Assembly: GCA_963514095.1 (NCBI GenBank)
Contig: OY741271.1
Span: 124,001 to 188,000 of the forward strand
Source: Eutrigla gurnardus
Lineage: Eukaryota > Chordata > Actinopteri > Perciformes > Triglidae
Reading direction: 5' to 3'
DNA: 64,000 nt
Of this stretch, positions 22,229 to 35,400 are shown piece by piece. The notes beneath the pieces are model-generated. The model searched no databases. It worked only from the letters and a program-made list of their open reading frames with translations, and was not told the origin of the DNA. The stretch's first letter is position 1. Each line of letters opens with the position of its first letter. A program made the translations under genes and the position numbers.

Positions 22229-22481
22229 GCTGCTGCCACCCGTCTGAGAGGGAAGAGAGAAAATAACTGCAAGTGCACAGCTACACTTTGTAAGGCCTCA
22301 TCAGGCCAACATGGTGCAGCTTGGGCCAGGAGCCTTCAATCACCAGGGTACAGGAACAGCCAGTAAGCACGAGGTACTAATGGATCAGAGAGACAGGTAC
22401 AATATTAACACCAACAGAGGGAGAGCATATTTACAAGGGTAAACAGTTTTTATACATGACATGATATTCTCGGGACTTCAC
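22229..22481 (-). other. Region downstream of the MGAT4C-like stop codon
   Basis: This stretch follows the stop codon at 22484-22482 on the minus strand and should hold part of the 3' UTR. I see no clear AATAAA signal near the stop. The sequence at 22229-22440 continues what lies left of the Harbinger element. Confidence 0.4.
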
Positions 22482-23428
22482 TTATGGCAGGGGTGTATGG
22501 ATCTCAACCCTTCTTGTCAACTCCTGCTTTTGCTGTGGAGGTGTACTCGATTTAGTTGAAATCCTGATTTTCTGAATTATCACCCAATCCTTCTGCCCAT
22601 CTGTGACTTTTATCCTGAGACAGGAAGAAGCAGGGGGATACTTTTTGTCCATCTCCTGCATCTCAAACATCCCATTCTCCAAAGTCCCCACTGGCTGGAA
22701 TGCTTTACAACTCTTCTCCCCGTTCTCTGTGGTAAGCCTGTCATGACCTAACTCCACCTGAGCTGACTCCAGGAGGTCTTTGCCCCCTGACCCTGTTGCT
22801 ACAAATATCCTTGTGACTACTGTTGGGTCTGGGAACACCACAGTCAGGTAATTGCCTTTTTCTGGGGTGCGTCCCCAGAAAAATCCCTCTCCATCATCCC
22901 AGGCCAGGTTGGGGAATTGTTTCTTGTAGGTGGACATATCAGAATAAACCTCAGCTGGAGGATTATTATATGACTCCTCCTCAAAGTCCTTGTCCTTAAG
23001 CTTGTTGAATGTCCCTTTGAACGAGGAGAAAGTGCCCATATGTTGGAACAGTGAGGGTTTGAAGATGATTGGCTCTTTCTGAGCCAGCAACTCTCTAAAG
23101 TGAGACATCAACCAGTCACAGGGCATTTCCTGGTAGAAGAGGAAGAGGAAGCGGGCCAGGAGAGGAAGATGGGCTGATTTGTAAAGTTTTCCAATGTAGC
23201 CAAGGACTGAGAATTCCAGCATTGCCCAGGTGGTCTTCTTCACCTCTTGCTCCTCGATGCGCCTCTTGATGGTGGAGAGGAAATTTTTTGATGAGGAAAC
23301 GTCGTCCTCCAGCTGGAGGTAGTATCGACCAAGACCGGCGCTGTAGTAGATCAGGAAGGAGTAATCCAGGTTTTGCTTGGAGCGGAATGATACCCTTTCT
23401 GGAGCATCGTTGTAGTTCCTCTTTAGAC
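22482..23428 (-). CDS. mgat4c: mgat4c-like exon 4 (last coding exon)
   Basis: The exon starts after TTTTCCTGCAG; the first two bases complete the Gly codon left by exon 3. It codes residues 166-480: the catalytic domain with RSKQNLDYSFL, YYLQLEDDV, YIGKLYKSA, FYQEMPCDWLMSHFRELL, FKPSLFQHMG, NPPAEVYSD and a C-terminal beta-rich region, ending at a TAG. The frame happens to stay open into the intron up to 23498, which can mislead gene callers into an earlier Met. Confidence 0.9.
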
Positions 23429-26400
23429 CTGCAGGAAAACCAAAGGGACATGTATCAATATTCAGACGACAACCTCCGGCTCTGAACAGTGAAGCCAAAG
23501 CTGAAGTCCCTTCACCCTTATGGACCCTTTTAAACTGCTATACACTGTGACCCAGTCAAAGTGCCATAAAATAATATATCAATATTTTTTTAGTAATTTT
23601 CTTAATCAGCATCAGTCCTGATCATAACTATTAAATATTCATTAAATGTAATTTTTTTTATTTCAGTACTTCAAAGACACCATTAACCGTTCAACACCAT
23701 TAACCATGAGATTCTAATATGTAGACTGGAAAAGTAAATTGGCATCAGAGGAACCGCATTAAGCTGGTTTAAGACCTATTCATCCAATCAATCTCAGTTT
23801 GTGCATGTCAATGAAAAATCCTCCAGGCACACGGTAAATACAGTGTTCCTCAAGGTTCTGTGCTCGGAACAATTCCTTTCAACTTAAATATGCTTCCTTT
23901 GGGCAACATTATTAGAGGACACTGTATAAACTTCTATTGTTATGCTGATGATACTCAATTATATCTATCAATCAAGCCTGAAGGAACCAATCAGCTAGTT
24001 AAACTCCAGTCATGTGTTGATAACATAAAATCCTGGATGACCTGCAATTTCCTGATGTTAAACTCCGATAAAACGGAAGTTATTGTACTTGGGCCTAAAC
24101 TCCTCTGAAGCTCGCTGTCTAAAGATATAGCGACTATTGATGGGATTGCCATCGCCTCAAATACTACCGTAAGAAACCTTGGAGTTGATCAGGACCTGTC
24201 CTTTGACTCGCATATTAAACAAACGACAAGGACAGCCTACGTTCACCTGCGTAACATTACTAAAATTAGATCAATGCTGTCTCAAAAAGTTACAGAAAAA
24301 CACGTCCATGCATTTGTTACCTCAAGGCTGGACTATTGTAATTCCTTATTATCAGGCTGTTCTAATAATTCTCTTAAAGCTCTCCAGTTGGTCCAGAATG
24401 CTGCAGCGCGTGTTCTGACTAAAACTAGAAGAAGGAATCACATTTCTCCTGTATTAGCTTCTCACTGGACCCAGTAAAATCCAGAATAGAATTTAAAATC
24501 CTTCTCCTCACTTACAAGGGTCTTAATGGTCAGGCACCATCATATCTTAAAGAGCTCATTAAACCCTACTGTCCTGCTAGAGCACTATACTCTCAGAATA
24601 AAGGGTTACTTGTAGTTCCTAAAGTCTCCAAAATTAGAACAGGGGCCAGAGCTTTCAGCCATCAAGCTCCTCTTCTGTGGAACTGTCTTACGGTTCTGGT
24701 TCGGGAGGCAGACACTGTTCCCACATTTAAGAGTAGGCTTAAAACTGTTCCCACATTTAAGAATAGGCTTAAAACCTTTCTCTTTGACACCACTTATAGT
24801 TAAGCTGCTATAGGCCTAGACTGCCGGGGGATTTATTTATAGTGACACACTGAGCCTCTCTTCCTCTCTCCAGCTCTTTCGCTCTCTTTGTGTATGTTCC
24901 CCTGGAGTCCCTGTGCTTTCTCGCCTAGCAGGTCTCCCTGGACCGTGGTGGAACCTGATCCGGACTGCACCAATGTTGTGGTCTTGTTTGACTCTTACTG
25001 CCAGTATTTTTAAGGCGGCTGACTATTGATTAAAGTAATTGACTAAAATCGGCATCTCTACTGTTACTAACTTGACTACTCCCGGGAGTCTGGCTATGCT
25101 TTCTGGTCCAGCAGAGTCCGCTAAGGTCCTGACCGATGCAGATTGCTAACTGGCCTGATGCTGGAAACACCACATTGTAGCTCCACCTGCCCGCTGTGTG
25201 ACTGCTCAACTACTCCTGCTTTTTGGTCTACAGCAACGTGGTTGGGATGGATCCATCTTGGCGTGGCTGTGCCTGCTGCCATGGACTACTACTGTTGATA
25301 CTATTGCTTCTGTTAATGCCACCACTACTGTTAATGCTACTACTACTATACTACTACAAACACCAAATGCAGTTGGAACCCAAGGGTCTGGGCTGCACGA
25401 GATCTCTGCCTAAAAGCCTATTCAGGCAGTTTTTTCTCGCCACTGTCGCTGTAGCGCTTACCCCTGGGTGATGTTGGGACTTTGAAATTGTATTGACTCT
25501 GGAAATTTTGAGCATATTCTAGTCCTGCTCAATGTGTTAAGTGTCCTGAGATGACTTCTGTTGTGATATGACACTTTAAATAAAATTGAATTGAATTGAC
25601 ACATGAACATGAGTGAATGCAAAATATGGTCATGCAATGTACACCACTACAAAGATGCAAACATCCTCACCACACCCCCCCCACACATGCACGCACACAA
25701 ACACACTGACATCTTTTTCAACACACACACACCATCTGAGTTGAATTTGCTCCAATGTCTACCAGTGCTCAAAACTAAGGAACTATGTTTTCCCTATATC
25801 CTAAAAATGGGGAAATGGCTTTATCTGTTGGAAGCAGTAGAAACTACAATATTGAAGTCTTGACTTCAGAATCAAAGCCTAAAAAGAGAGATTGCCTTAT
25901 TGTATGCTATAATGGCAGTGGGGAAAATTGTAGTTTTTCCTGGTTTCAGTTGGATATTTTTCTCCTAAATTGCATGTGATTTGTGTTTACAAATCTAAAA
26001 CTGCATAAAAAATAAAAATGCATCACAGATTTCTCCAAATACTCATATACGCCACTCTCTTACATCTATATCCACACACCCACATCATTTTTGTTGCATA
26101 TATGTATTCCACTGGCCTGCTTATGATCTGTAATACAACAGACAGTGAATTTTTGGAAAAGGGAGGAATTTTCTGTGTTCTCACAATAGGAAAATGGCTT
26201 TCTCTGGTGGAAAATAATAAAAACTACAATTCTGCAGCACAAAGTCCAGAATGACTTAAAAAATCACGACTGTTTGCTGCAATGGCCATGGGGTCAAAAA
26301 TGACAGTTATAAGGACATTTTAGTTACTAGTTACAGTGTAACAACAGTGTGCACAGTGAACTATAGCCATAGTATAGAAGGTTGATTTAAAAAAAATCCT

Positions 26401-29400
26401 AAAGAATACACCGTTTGGCATTCATTTATGCCATATGCATTAACACAGCCAAAATTATTGTAAAAACACAAATGAAAAAGGACAAAAACTTCCCCAAGGG
26501 TCCATAAGGTTTAAAATGTTATTCTCTCTGCTGGCCACGCTTGGCCTCTGGGGGCGACTCCTTTCTCATTGTATAGAAGTCTATGAGAATATAACCCTAC
26601 TTCTCTCTTGATTTATTACCTCAGTAAACATTGTAAACATGAGTTTATCAATCTGTAGTTCCAAATCTTCTTCAATCCAGCATGATGTTCATTTAGTCAA
26701 TTATGATCCATTTAGAGCCAAACCAGACTAGAAAGCAGGGTATGCTTAAGGGGCAGGGTTACCTGGTGATTGACAGGTCGCTACTACGGCTTTGTTCGCT
26801 CTGGGAGTTCTTTGTCTTACAACATTAACCCTTTCACAGTGTCTTTTAACTTCATCTAATGTATTTGTAACAATTTTGGTTGCCTGAAAATGTCTCATTC
26901 AGCATTTGGTTGGATGGTCAAAATTGCGTAATTCAAGGCTTTGAAACAGCAGAAAGTCACAGTGACTACGTCGTCACACTAAGTATCAACGCATCAACAA
27001 AACACTAACATGAAGAACATGGATGACAAAGAGATTGCACACAAGTAGCACACCTGTAACAGGAGGGTACAGATCCTGAGAAACATGAAGTACCACCAGC
27101 TGGCCTTGTTCCAGCTGCACGCCAAACGTCGTCTTTATCTCCCTCGTTGTCGCGACTCTCCAGCTGACATCAAAGTCTGCCAGCAGCACGACCACCACCA
27201 TGGACAAGCGCTCTCCAGGAGATGACTGAGAGAAGAGCGACTTCAAGGTCGGGATCAGATAGTTGCCCTTCTTCCTCTTCACCGATGATAATCCAACTGA
27301 TAAATACCCTGAAACATGTTGGACAGAAACATGGAATATCATTGGACAACAAGGATCTGTTGGATGAGAGTTCCAATGGAAGCCCAGCACTGATGTTAAA
27401 TCATGTTGTGACCTCTCGTTCAGCCCTGCGGAGGGACACAGAAATCTACTGGCCCTCTGACAGGCCACTCCAATCCCTTCTTCTCTTGTACATTACCCCA
27501 CCGTGGGACTAAAAAATGATTATCCAGATTTTTCTAATTTTTACAAGTACAGAGACAACGACATGCAGTTAGCATCTAACCAGAAGTGCAAAAAAAGCAG
27601 AAAGTGCAAAGTGAGCAGTATAAAAGTGTAAACAGTATATGACATGTAGTGCAGTGGAGGCAGTCGTGTGTTTAAAGTGGCATGGTTTACAGTAACATTG
27701 TAAAATAGAATACAGATACAGTGGGGAGAACAAGTGTTTGATACACTACTGATTTTGCAGGTTTTCCCACTTACAAAGCTTGTAGAGGTCTGTAATTTTA
27801 GGTACACTTCAACTGAGGGACAGAATCCAAAAATCCAGAATCACATTGTATGATTTTTAAATAATAATTTGCATTTTATTGCATGGCATTAGTATTTCAT
27901 CACCTTCCAACCAGTAAGAATTCCGGCTCTCATAGACCTTTTAGTTTTTCTTTAGGAAGTCCTCCTGTTCTCCACTCATTACCTGTATTAACTGCACCTG
28001 TTTGAACATGTTACCTGTATAAAAGACACCTGTCCACAAACTCAATCAAACACTCCAACCTCTCCACACTGGCCAAGACCAGAGAGCTGCGTACATCAGG
28101 GACAAAATTGTAAACCTGCACAAGGCTGGGATGGGCTACAGGACAATAGGCAAGCAGCTTGGTGAGAAGACAGCAACTGTTTTATTAGAAAATGAAAGAA
28201 GTTCAAGATGACGGTCAATCTCCCTTGGTCTGGGGCTCCATGCAAGATCTCACCTCATGGGGCATGATCAAGAGGAAGGTGAGGGATCAACCCAGAACTC
28301 CACGGCAGGACCTGGTCAATGACCTGAAGAGAGCTGGGACCACAGTCTCAAAGAAAACCATTAGTAACACACGACGCCGTCATGGATTAAAATCCTGCAG
28401 CACACAAGGTCCCCCTGCTCAAGCCAGTGCATGTCCAGGCCCGTCTGAAGTTTGCCAATGACCATCTGGATGATCCAGAGGAGGAATGGGAGAACGTCAT
28501 GTGGTCTGATGACACAAAAATATAGCTTTTTGGTCTAAATTTCACTCACCGTGTTTGGAGGAAGAAGGATGAGTACAACCCCAAGAACACCATCCAAGCT
28601 GTGAAGCATGGAGGCGGAAACATCATTCTTTGCGGATGCTTTTCTGCAATGGGGACAGGACGACTGTACCGTATTGAGGGGAGGATGGATGGGGCCATGG
28701 TTAGGGTTGCAAAGGGGCGGAAAATTCCCGGTAAATTTCCGGAAAGTTTCCGGTAAATTTCCACGGGAACTTAAGCTTGGGAATTTTGGAAATATTCCAT
28801 ATTTGGAAACTCTCCATGGGAATAATGGGAATTAATGGGAATTTAGGGGAACTAACTGGGAATATAAGCATAAATATGAACACAAGTCATAAGAAAACAT
28901 CCATACAAAATGTTTTCAACAGATATTTCAACAGATTTATTTGAAAGTAGAACAGATAATGTTTTAATTAGTTGTTTCATGGGTGAAGTCAAAAACAGGA
29001 ATGTTAGGTTCAATACTCCCAACCCCACTCATTCAAAAATGGAATAGAATGTTCCCATTCATTGTCTTTGTAAAAAGCTGCGGAGCAGCGAATTTCGAGA
29101 GACGGATCGCCGCCGCCCGCAAGCTCTCGAAAATCTTTCAAACTGACAGTTGTCGATCTAAAATAAAGACAGATTCAGCCACTGCATAGCTTATTTCTCG
29201 CCTAAAATGATGGAGGGGAGAACGATACGAGGGGTGGGGAATGCTTTTTTTCAAACCTTTCAAATCGTAGACTAGAGCTTTAATAAATATATTTCCCCAT
29301 AATAGCATCAAAACTTACTTCACTTTGTTTAGTGCTGAAGCTCAAATGAGTGCCTTCAATAGTCTTTGTGCTTCAGGCTCAAAAGTGTGGTCCAGTCTTC

Positions 29401-32400
29401 TAGTGATCTTCTGTACATGTGATGGAGGCATGCACAGTGCCAGTAGGGGTTGTGGTCTCAATAGCCATGCACTATGCAGTGTGATCTGTGCATGTGGTTG
29501 AGGAATGGCATGGATATTCAAGTGTATTTGAATGGCATCTGTTTGTTTTCAAGATTATGCTACAAAATAACTTTCCTCAGCTATATTTAAGTCCCCTTTG
29601 AAGAGCCAACCATCAACGCAGGTGCGGACCCAGAGGTGTCTTTAAGTTATCCCAGAAGGATAACCACAAAATCGCAATAGCAATAGGTAGGAAAGGGGAG
29701 AAAAAACAACAAAACTGTATGGAGCCACTTCAGCCTTCCTTAAAGAAATAAAGCTCTCAGATAGTCAACTAAACCACTGCTGCCAAGCAGCTGACACAAA
29801 ACCAAAATTGTCCAGGAGACCCAGAAAAGACAAAACTAAAAGGCAAAGGCAGACTCGGAGACCTTTGATAAACAAAAGGGCTGGAGGAACAACAAACTCT
29901 CCAGAACCACGAGTATTCACTGGGAAATAGACAATGACAAGAGATACACACAAAGACCACTGACACAGGGAGAACCTCTTATGGTGAGATAATGAGTCAG
30001 CACAGAGCACTGGAGACTCGGGGTATATGAAGGCTCCTACACCTGAGCTTAATCAAGCCTATCAGTGCCACACACACCTGATTGCAGTGAGGTGATTCAC
30101 TCACCACTCTCCCTGGGCCAAAAGATTGCAAGCCCTCACACCTTCCCTCAGTTACAGCATTGAAGATGGGTCATGGCTGGGTCTTCCAACATGACAACAA
30201 CCCGAAACACAGCCAGGGCAACCAAGGAGTGGCTCCATAAGTAGCATGACAAGGTCCTGGGGTCCGTTTCACAAAGCAGGTTTAGTGAAAACCTTGAGTT
30301 AGTTAACCCTGAGATGAGGGAAACTCTGGTTTTTCGGTTTCACAAAGCCAGTTCAGCATAAATCTGAGTCAGTTACCCGGGTAACATACTCCGTGAACCT
30401 AACCTGCTCGCTAGCAGGTTTGCTTCAACAAACCCTGAGTTTCTCCCTACATGTCTCCGCCTTTTTCCGGAATCTGAACCAACTCTGAAAAAATGTGCCG
30501 TCCTTTCATCGTCAACCTAATCGATATGGAAATAAAAGTGATTCTAGCAGCTTTGCGTCGGGAGAGGATTTTGATTACCTTTCCTTTCAATCACATTTGG
30601 GTTTGGGTTAGTGGGTCATGCTATGTAAAGTCGAACAGGTGAGTCTTGAGCCTTTTTCGGAAGATGTCAAATGACAGAGCCAGAACAGAGAAGAGTCTGG
30701 AGCGACATTTGTTTGATTTCAGCGATGGTGGTACTAGCCGGCCAGCTGAAGTAGAGGAGCGAAGTGCTCGCTTCGGGGCGTGTGTGGTTTGACCAGTGTT
30801 TGAAGGTAGATGGGTGCCGTTCAATTGATGGCCCTGAAGGCCAGTGCCATCGTCTTGAATTGGATGCGTGCTGCAACAGGTAGCCAGTGGAGGTCACGGA
30901 GGAGGGGGGTCACATGGGAGAATTTGGGTAGATTGAAGACAAGGCATGCTGCAGCGTTCTGGATACGCTGCAATGGTTTAGTCGCAGAGGCCAGGAGTCC
31001 GGCAAGGAGAGAGTTGCGGTAGTCAAAGCGGGAGATGACCAGTGCTTGGATCAGGAGATGCGTTGCATCCTTTGTGAGGAAGGTCCAAATCCTGCAGATA
31101 TTGTAGAACGCAAATCTGCAGGATCGGGCCACAGCAGTGATGTTGGGGGTGCGTGATAGTTGGTCATCGAGGATTACACCCAGGTTCCTCGCAGTTGAGG
31201 AAGGCAATACTGTGATGCCCTCGACAGTGACCTGGGATGAAGAGGAGTTTGGTTTTATTCAGGTTAAGCTTGAGGTGATGTGCAGTTGTCCAGACAGAGA
31301 TGTCAGCCAGACAGTCAGAGTTGCGAGTTGCAATGTGGACTACTACTGTTGATATTATTGCTCTTGTTAATACTACCTGTTCTGTTAATACTACTACTAC
31401 TAACACCAAATGCAGTGGCAACCCAAGGACCTGGGCTGCACAATATTTCTGCCTAAAAGCATTTATTTAAGGCAGTTTTTCTCACCACACTCTTGCCCCT
31501 GGGTGATGTTGGGTGACGTTGGGACTTGGGAAAATGTATTAACTCTGAAAATCATGAGCATATATTAGTCCTGCTCAACATAAGTTAAGTATCCTGAGAT
31601 AAATTATGTTGTGATATGACACTATAAATACAATTGAATTTAATTGAATAGCAACAAGGCAATGGCAGCTGGCACAGACAACAAGATAAGTAAAGATATG
31701 CAGAAAGGCTACATCAAGGCAAACTGGCAATAGCAGGAGAGCAACACAAACAGACAGCAACAAGGTCAGTACAAAGAACTGACGACACTATAAAGTTTTT
31801 GTGCTGGGGGGATTTGGGACACAGATTCATGGGGAAATTGGGGAAAGATGCAGGTCCTTTCATTGTGAGTGAACCAAACTTGCCCAATGCCATCATTCAA
31901 CCGGACCATGACTGCAAACATGAAAATGTATGAAAAGATTCTGGTATAGGATCATTTTCATGACAGCCATCGATGCTTCAAGGTTATTGTTTATTGTTAT
32001 GGAATGTATGCACTTTTGTGTGTGCCAATTTTGGATGTGTTACTAAATACCTATTTGAGTTTGATCAGTCTGCTTTCAGCTCGACTGTGTGTCAACTGAC
32101 TGGCTCTTTCCAAACTCTTAAAGGGACTTAGGGCAGGATTTGTGAAAAAATAAACATTCACTTTAAGTCTTTTAATGCTAATGGGTGATGAAGCGTTCAA
32201 AACCAAAAAGAATGAGACCACACACATATCTCCCCATTGCCTTGAACAGGCTGTGTGCTGCATGATGTACTGCAATTCGTGGTCCGAATTTCCCGCGCAG
32301 TCCGGCGGACGTGACGTCAAATGGCGCTGAATGCGCGTACTCGACGGCTTGGAGACCGGAAGAAGACAAGCGTGGTGGATTCAAGTACTGTATGTGTAGT

Positions 32401-35400
32401 AATGGACTCTGCTTCGGCCGGAAAATGACCCACCACCACACAAAGTCCACTAAAAAGTAATACCAAGAAGAAAACGAAGGTTTTATCAGCGGCAAGTCGT
32501 GAGTCCAAACGAAGTTATGACCAAAGCCGGGCTGGCACCCGGATAAACATTGGATATGCGTTCGACTCATGGAGGCTGCTTCAATTTGAACTCGGACTGA
32601 AAACAGATGCTGACATGGCTAATTTCCTAGTAGCCAGGTAAGAATACATTACAGGTCATGTTTACGGCTTGATTTGAAAATCTTATGAGATCACCGAGGA
32701 CTCGGAATGAGCTAAAGTGCAAAGTAGCGTTAGCTGCTAACATGTAACTTAGTCCAACGCTGTGTAACACTGAATAAAGACTGCGGTCAGAATATAGACA
32801 AAACATTGAAAAATATTATAATATAAAATAACATGAAGTGCTGACATGTATTTAGCCACACTTCCCAACTACACACACCACTGATTACACTGGTGACATT
32901 ATCTTGACAGGGAAGATATTCTAATGGCTGGAGTTGGAGCATTGGTATGTGTTCTAACGCTACTGTTCTCTTCTCTCCATAAAGGCCTCAGCTACATGAT
33001 CCAGAGATGTGAGCAAGAGAAGAGAGAAGACAAGACCGTCTTGTTTACCAGACATTTATTTTATTATAAACATATCAAAAATAAATACAAAATAAAACTA
33101 TGTACATACTGCAAATTTGAAAAAGACTTTGTTTTTCTGTAAACTTTGAAAATAAATATAAAAATATAGACTGTACATAAATGGTTTTTATTTTTGGATG
33201 AAATCTTTGGCTGAAAAATGTTATTTTTTGAGGTATTGTAGAAATTGTCAGTCCGGCACCCTAAATGGAGCTTCCTTGTAACCTGTGTAATTCGCAAAAG
33301 GGTCAGGGAATTTGGCCCGGATGCGAATAACATAGCAGCTCGGTATCGGCCTCCGGTTCCCTCTTCCCAGACGCCCATTCTGCCATATCGTAAATTGCCG
33401 GTAGGCAGCAAACCGAAACTCTCTGTTATCGCTGCCCACATCTTGGCTGTCCTCCAGAGCGAAGATGTCGTTCCACGTCATCCTGACCAGACGCAGTGTA
33501 CCCTCATCCAGGCAGTACATCTCCAGATGGGCACTCCTGCTCAGACACTGGTCCGGAGCCTGCCGACAGCACAAGTTCTCCATTTGGGTTGGCATGCGTC
33601 GGCAGTTCAGGCAGGTGCACCAAGCAGGCTGCCCTCTATCTGGAACATGTGTGCCACTCCTTCCAGAGTCAATTCCAAATCCTGAAACAAAAACATTGAG
33701 AACAATAATAATAAGAATAACTTTAGTAATCCTCAAAGGGATGTTATGATTTTATTTGATGTTATTTTTATTCTGATTCAACTTAGTATAATACCAGTTA
33801 TGACATATTGACATTTCTGTTTTTCTTGTATTTACTTTGTTTTCATCAGTGCTATTCATACCATTTATATTGTCTTATAATGGAAATGGTTTCACAAATT
33901 ATCTCAGTGACACTGGCACATAACACTTGGCTTGAGACATTGAATCATACTACTGCTGTTACACGATAATGACTGTACACTTATGTCAGCTTGTTAGCAA
34001 GCTTTATCCAATGTTATAAATATTAGCTATGTTGGTAATTACCACAGTCAGAAATTAGCTGCAGCCACAAAGCCAAATGCTCTTCAAATACCATAACGTT
34101 GGTGGCAGGCACATTAGCTTCACTCACCAGTCACAAAACAATGGTTATCTCTAGCTCGTTATTCACCGTGGCTGGTGAAGTTTGAACTTTAGTAACCATT
34201 TGGCCAGTGTAAGGTAAACGTACTTTACATTACAACTGTCATTTTGCTGAATGAATGCGCTAATGTTGTCAAAGAAACATCCTAAAGTTACACTAAAATA
34301 AACACTTGTTTACTTACTTCGTCGCTTGACATGATGCTGTTCGCAGATGTATGCTACCAACGTAGTTCTGCGGAGGCATGTGCAGAGGTCTTGTAGTAAA
34401 CAGTCACGTGAACAGCGAGTAAATAAATAACCGTGTCACAGCATCAGCTGCACTGAAGAGTTCATGCGCGCTCCCGCGCCGGCTTGGCATATGGCTGCAG
34501 TTACCCTAACGGCCGTCGTGTCACTGTTGAGTCTTATTTCTTGATCCTGCCCTAAGTTCCTTTAACAGGAAGAAACCTAAGCTCAAACTATGCCAGTGAG
34601 AGGTGTCCAGCGTTCAGTGTCCAGCATTCAAAAACTGGGAGTGAGAGCGCACACTATTCTGCAGCAGAAATTCTCTGCCTCTTAAAAGCATGCGAACCAG
34701 AAATCTGGACTTGATCGACATTGTTGACATTAATTGTAAATAAAAGTGAGAAAATAAATGATCAACGCAGACTGGAACAATTCCATTTTTGTGTTCTTTA
34801 TTTGTTGTGAATGGTTTATCTGAGACTGTTTGCTCAGGTATTTTTTTATTTTCCTGAGAACACGAGTGGCTGCAGATCTGGATGTCTTAGGTCTGGATGG
34901 AACGTCGGAGGTCCCCTGCAGAATACCAACCATGGCTGCAGTGATGGTCCGTCGTCGTTCCATCTCTTGCTGGTGGTGACATAATTTTGTCACCAATCTG
35001 GCCATTCCATTATTCGGACAAACCAGTAATTTAATCTGCCCATTATTTTGTTTCATTTCGCAGTTTTGCTGCATATTACTAGACATTCATTTCTGGTGGA
35101 CCTGAACCGGAATCCTTACCTGTGCCCTGTTGTAGGCTACGCTATCTTTTCCTTGGTTCACCACATTTTGTGCTTTTTAGCGCTTTCTTTTTGTCATTTC
35201 AAGTTCCCTGTTACAAGCGGGCACATTCATTGCTCTTTTAGAAGCGCGCTAATTACGCTGGAGAGTATGCGCTGTTTGCCCGGTGGCTGTCAGGTTTGAT
35301 AAATACGACACAAAATGAGGAAGCACAGCCTGCGCTGTGTGTGAACTCGCAATAACAAATGCAATGCAAACTGTGCCAATCTTAGTGAATCTACCCAAGT

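Larger units (their letters stand above)
32122..34561. mobile_element. TTAA-flanked DNA transposon carrying a P2X7-tail-like gene
   Basis: Terminal inverted repeats AGGGACTTAGGGCAGGAT and AGGAACTTAGGGCAGGAT (17 of 18 bases) are flanked on both sides by TTAA (32118-32121, 34562-34565). TTAA targets are used by the piggyBac and Kolobok superfamilies; the AGG start fits Kolobok better. Inside are a plus-strand broken exon (32321-32637) and a minus-strand domain like the P2X7 receptor tail (33681-33248), pointing toward each other. No transposase catalytic core is recognisable. It sits in intron 2 of the MGAT4C-like gene. Confidence 0.8.

Noticed and set aside
20202..22460. Possible LTR pair or single LTR around the Harbinger-type element
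   Set aside because: TGTTATGG and GTAAACA could be LTR borders, but the flanks do not match as a target duplication.
23429..23498. N-terminal extension of the MGAT4C-like ORF (MASLFRAGG...)
   Set aside because: It lies upstream of a clear TTTTCCTGCAG acceptor, and exon 3 joins perfectly at 23428.
25198..25471. ORFs with Leu/Thr repeats
   Set aside because: They lie in the 3' UTR of the L2-type LINE and are made by a CTACTA/TTAATG-rich tract also found at 31340.
33682..33736. Hydrophobic N-terminus of the P2X7-tail-like ORF, resembling a signal peptide
   Set aside because: It is AT-rich intron sequence before a good acceptor (TTTTTGTTTCAG), not a secretion signal.
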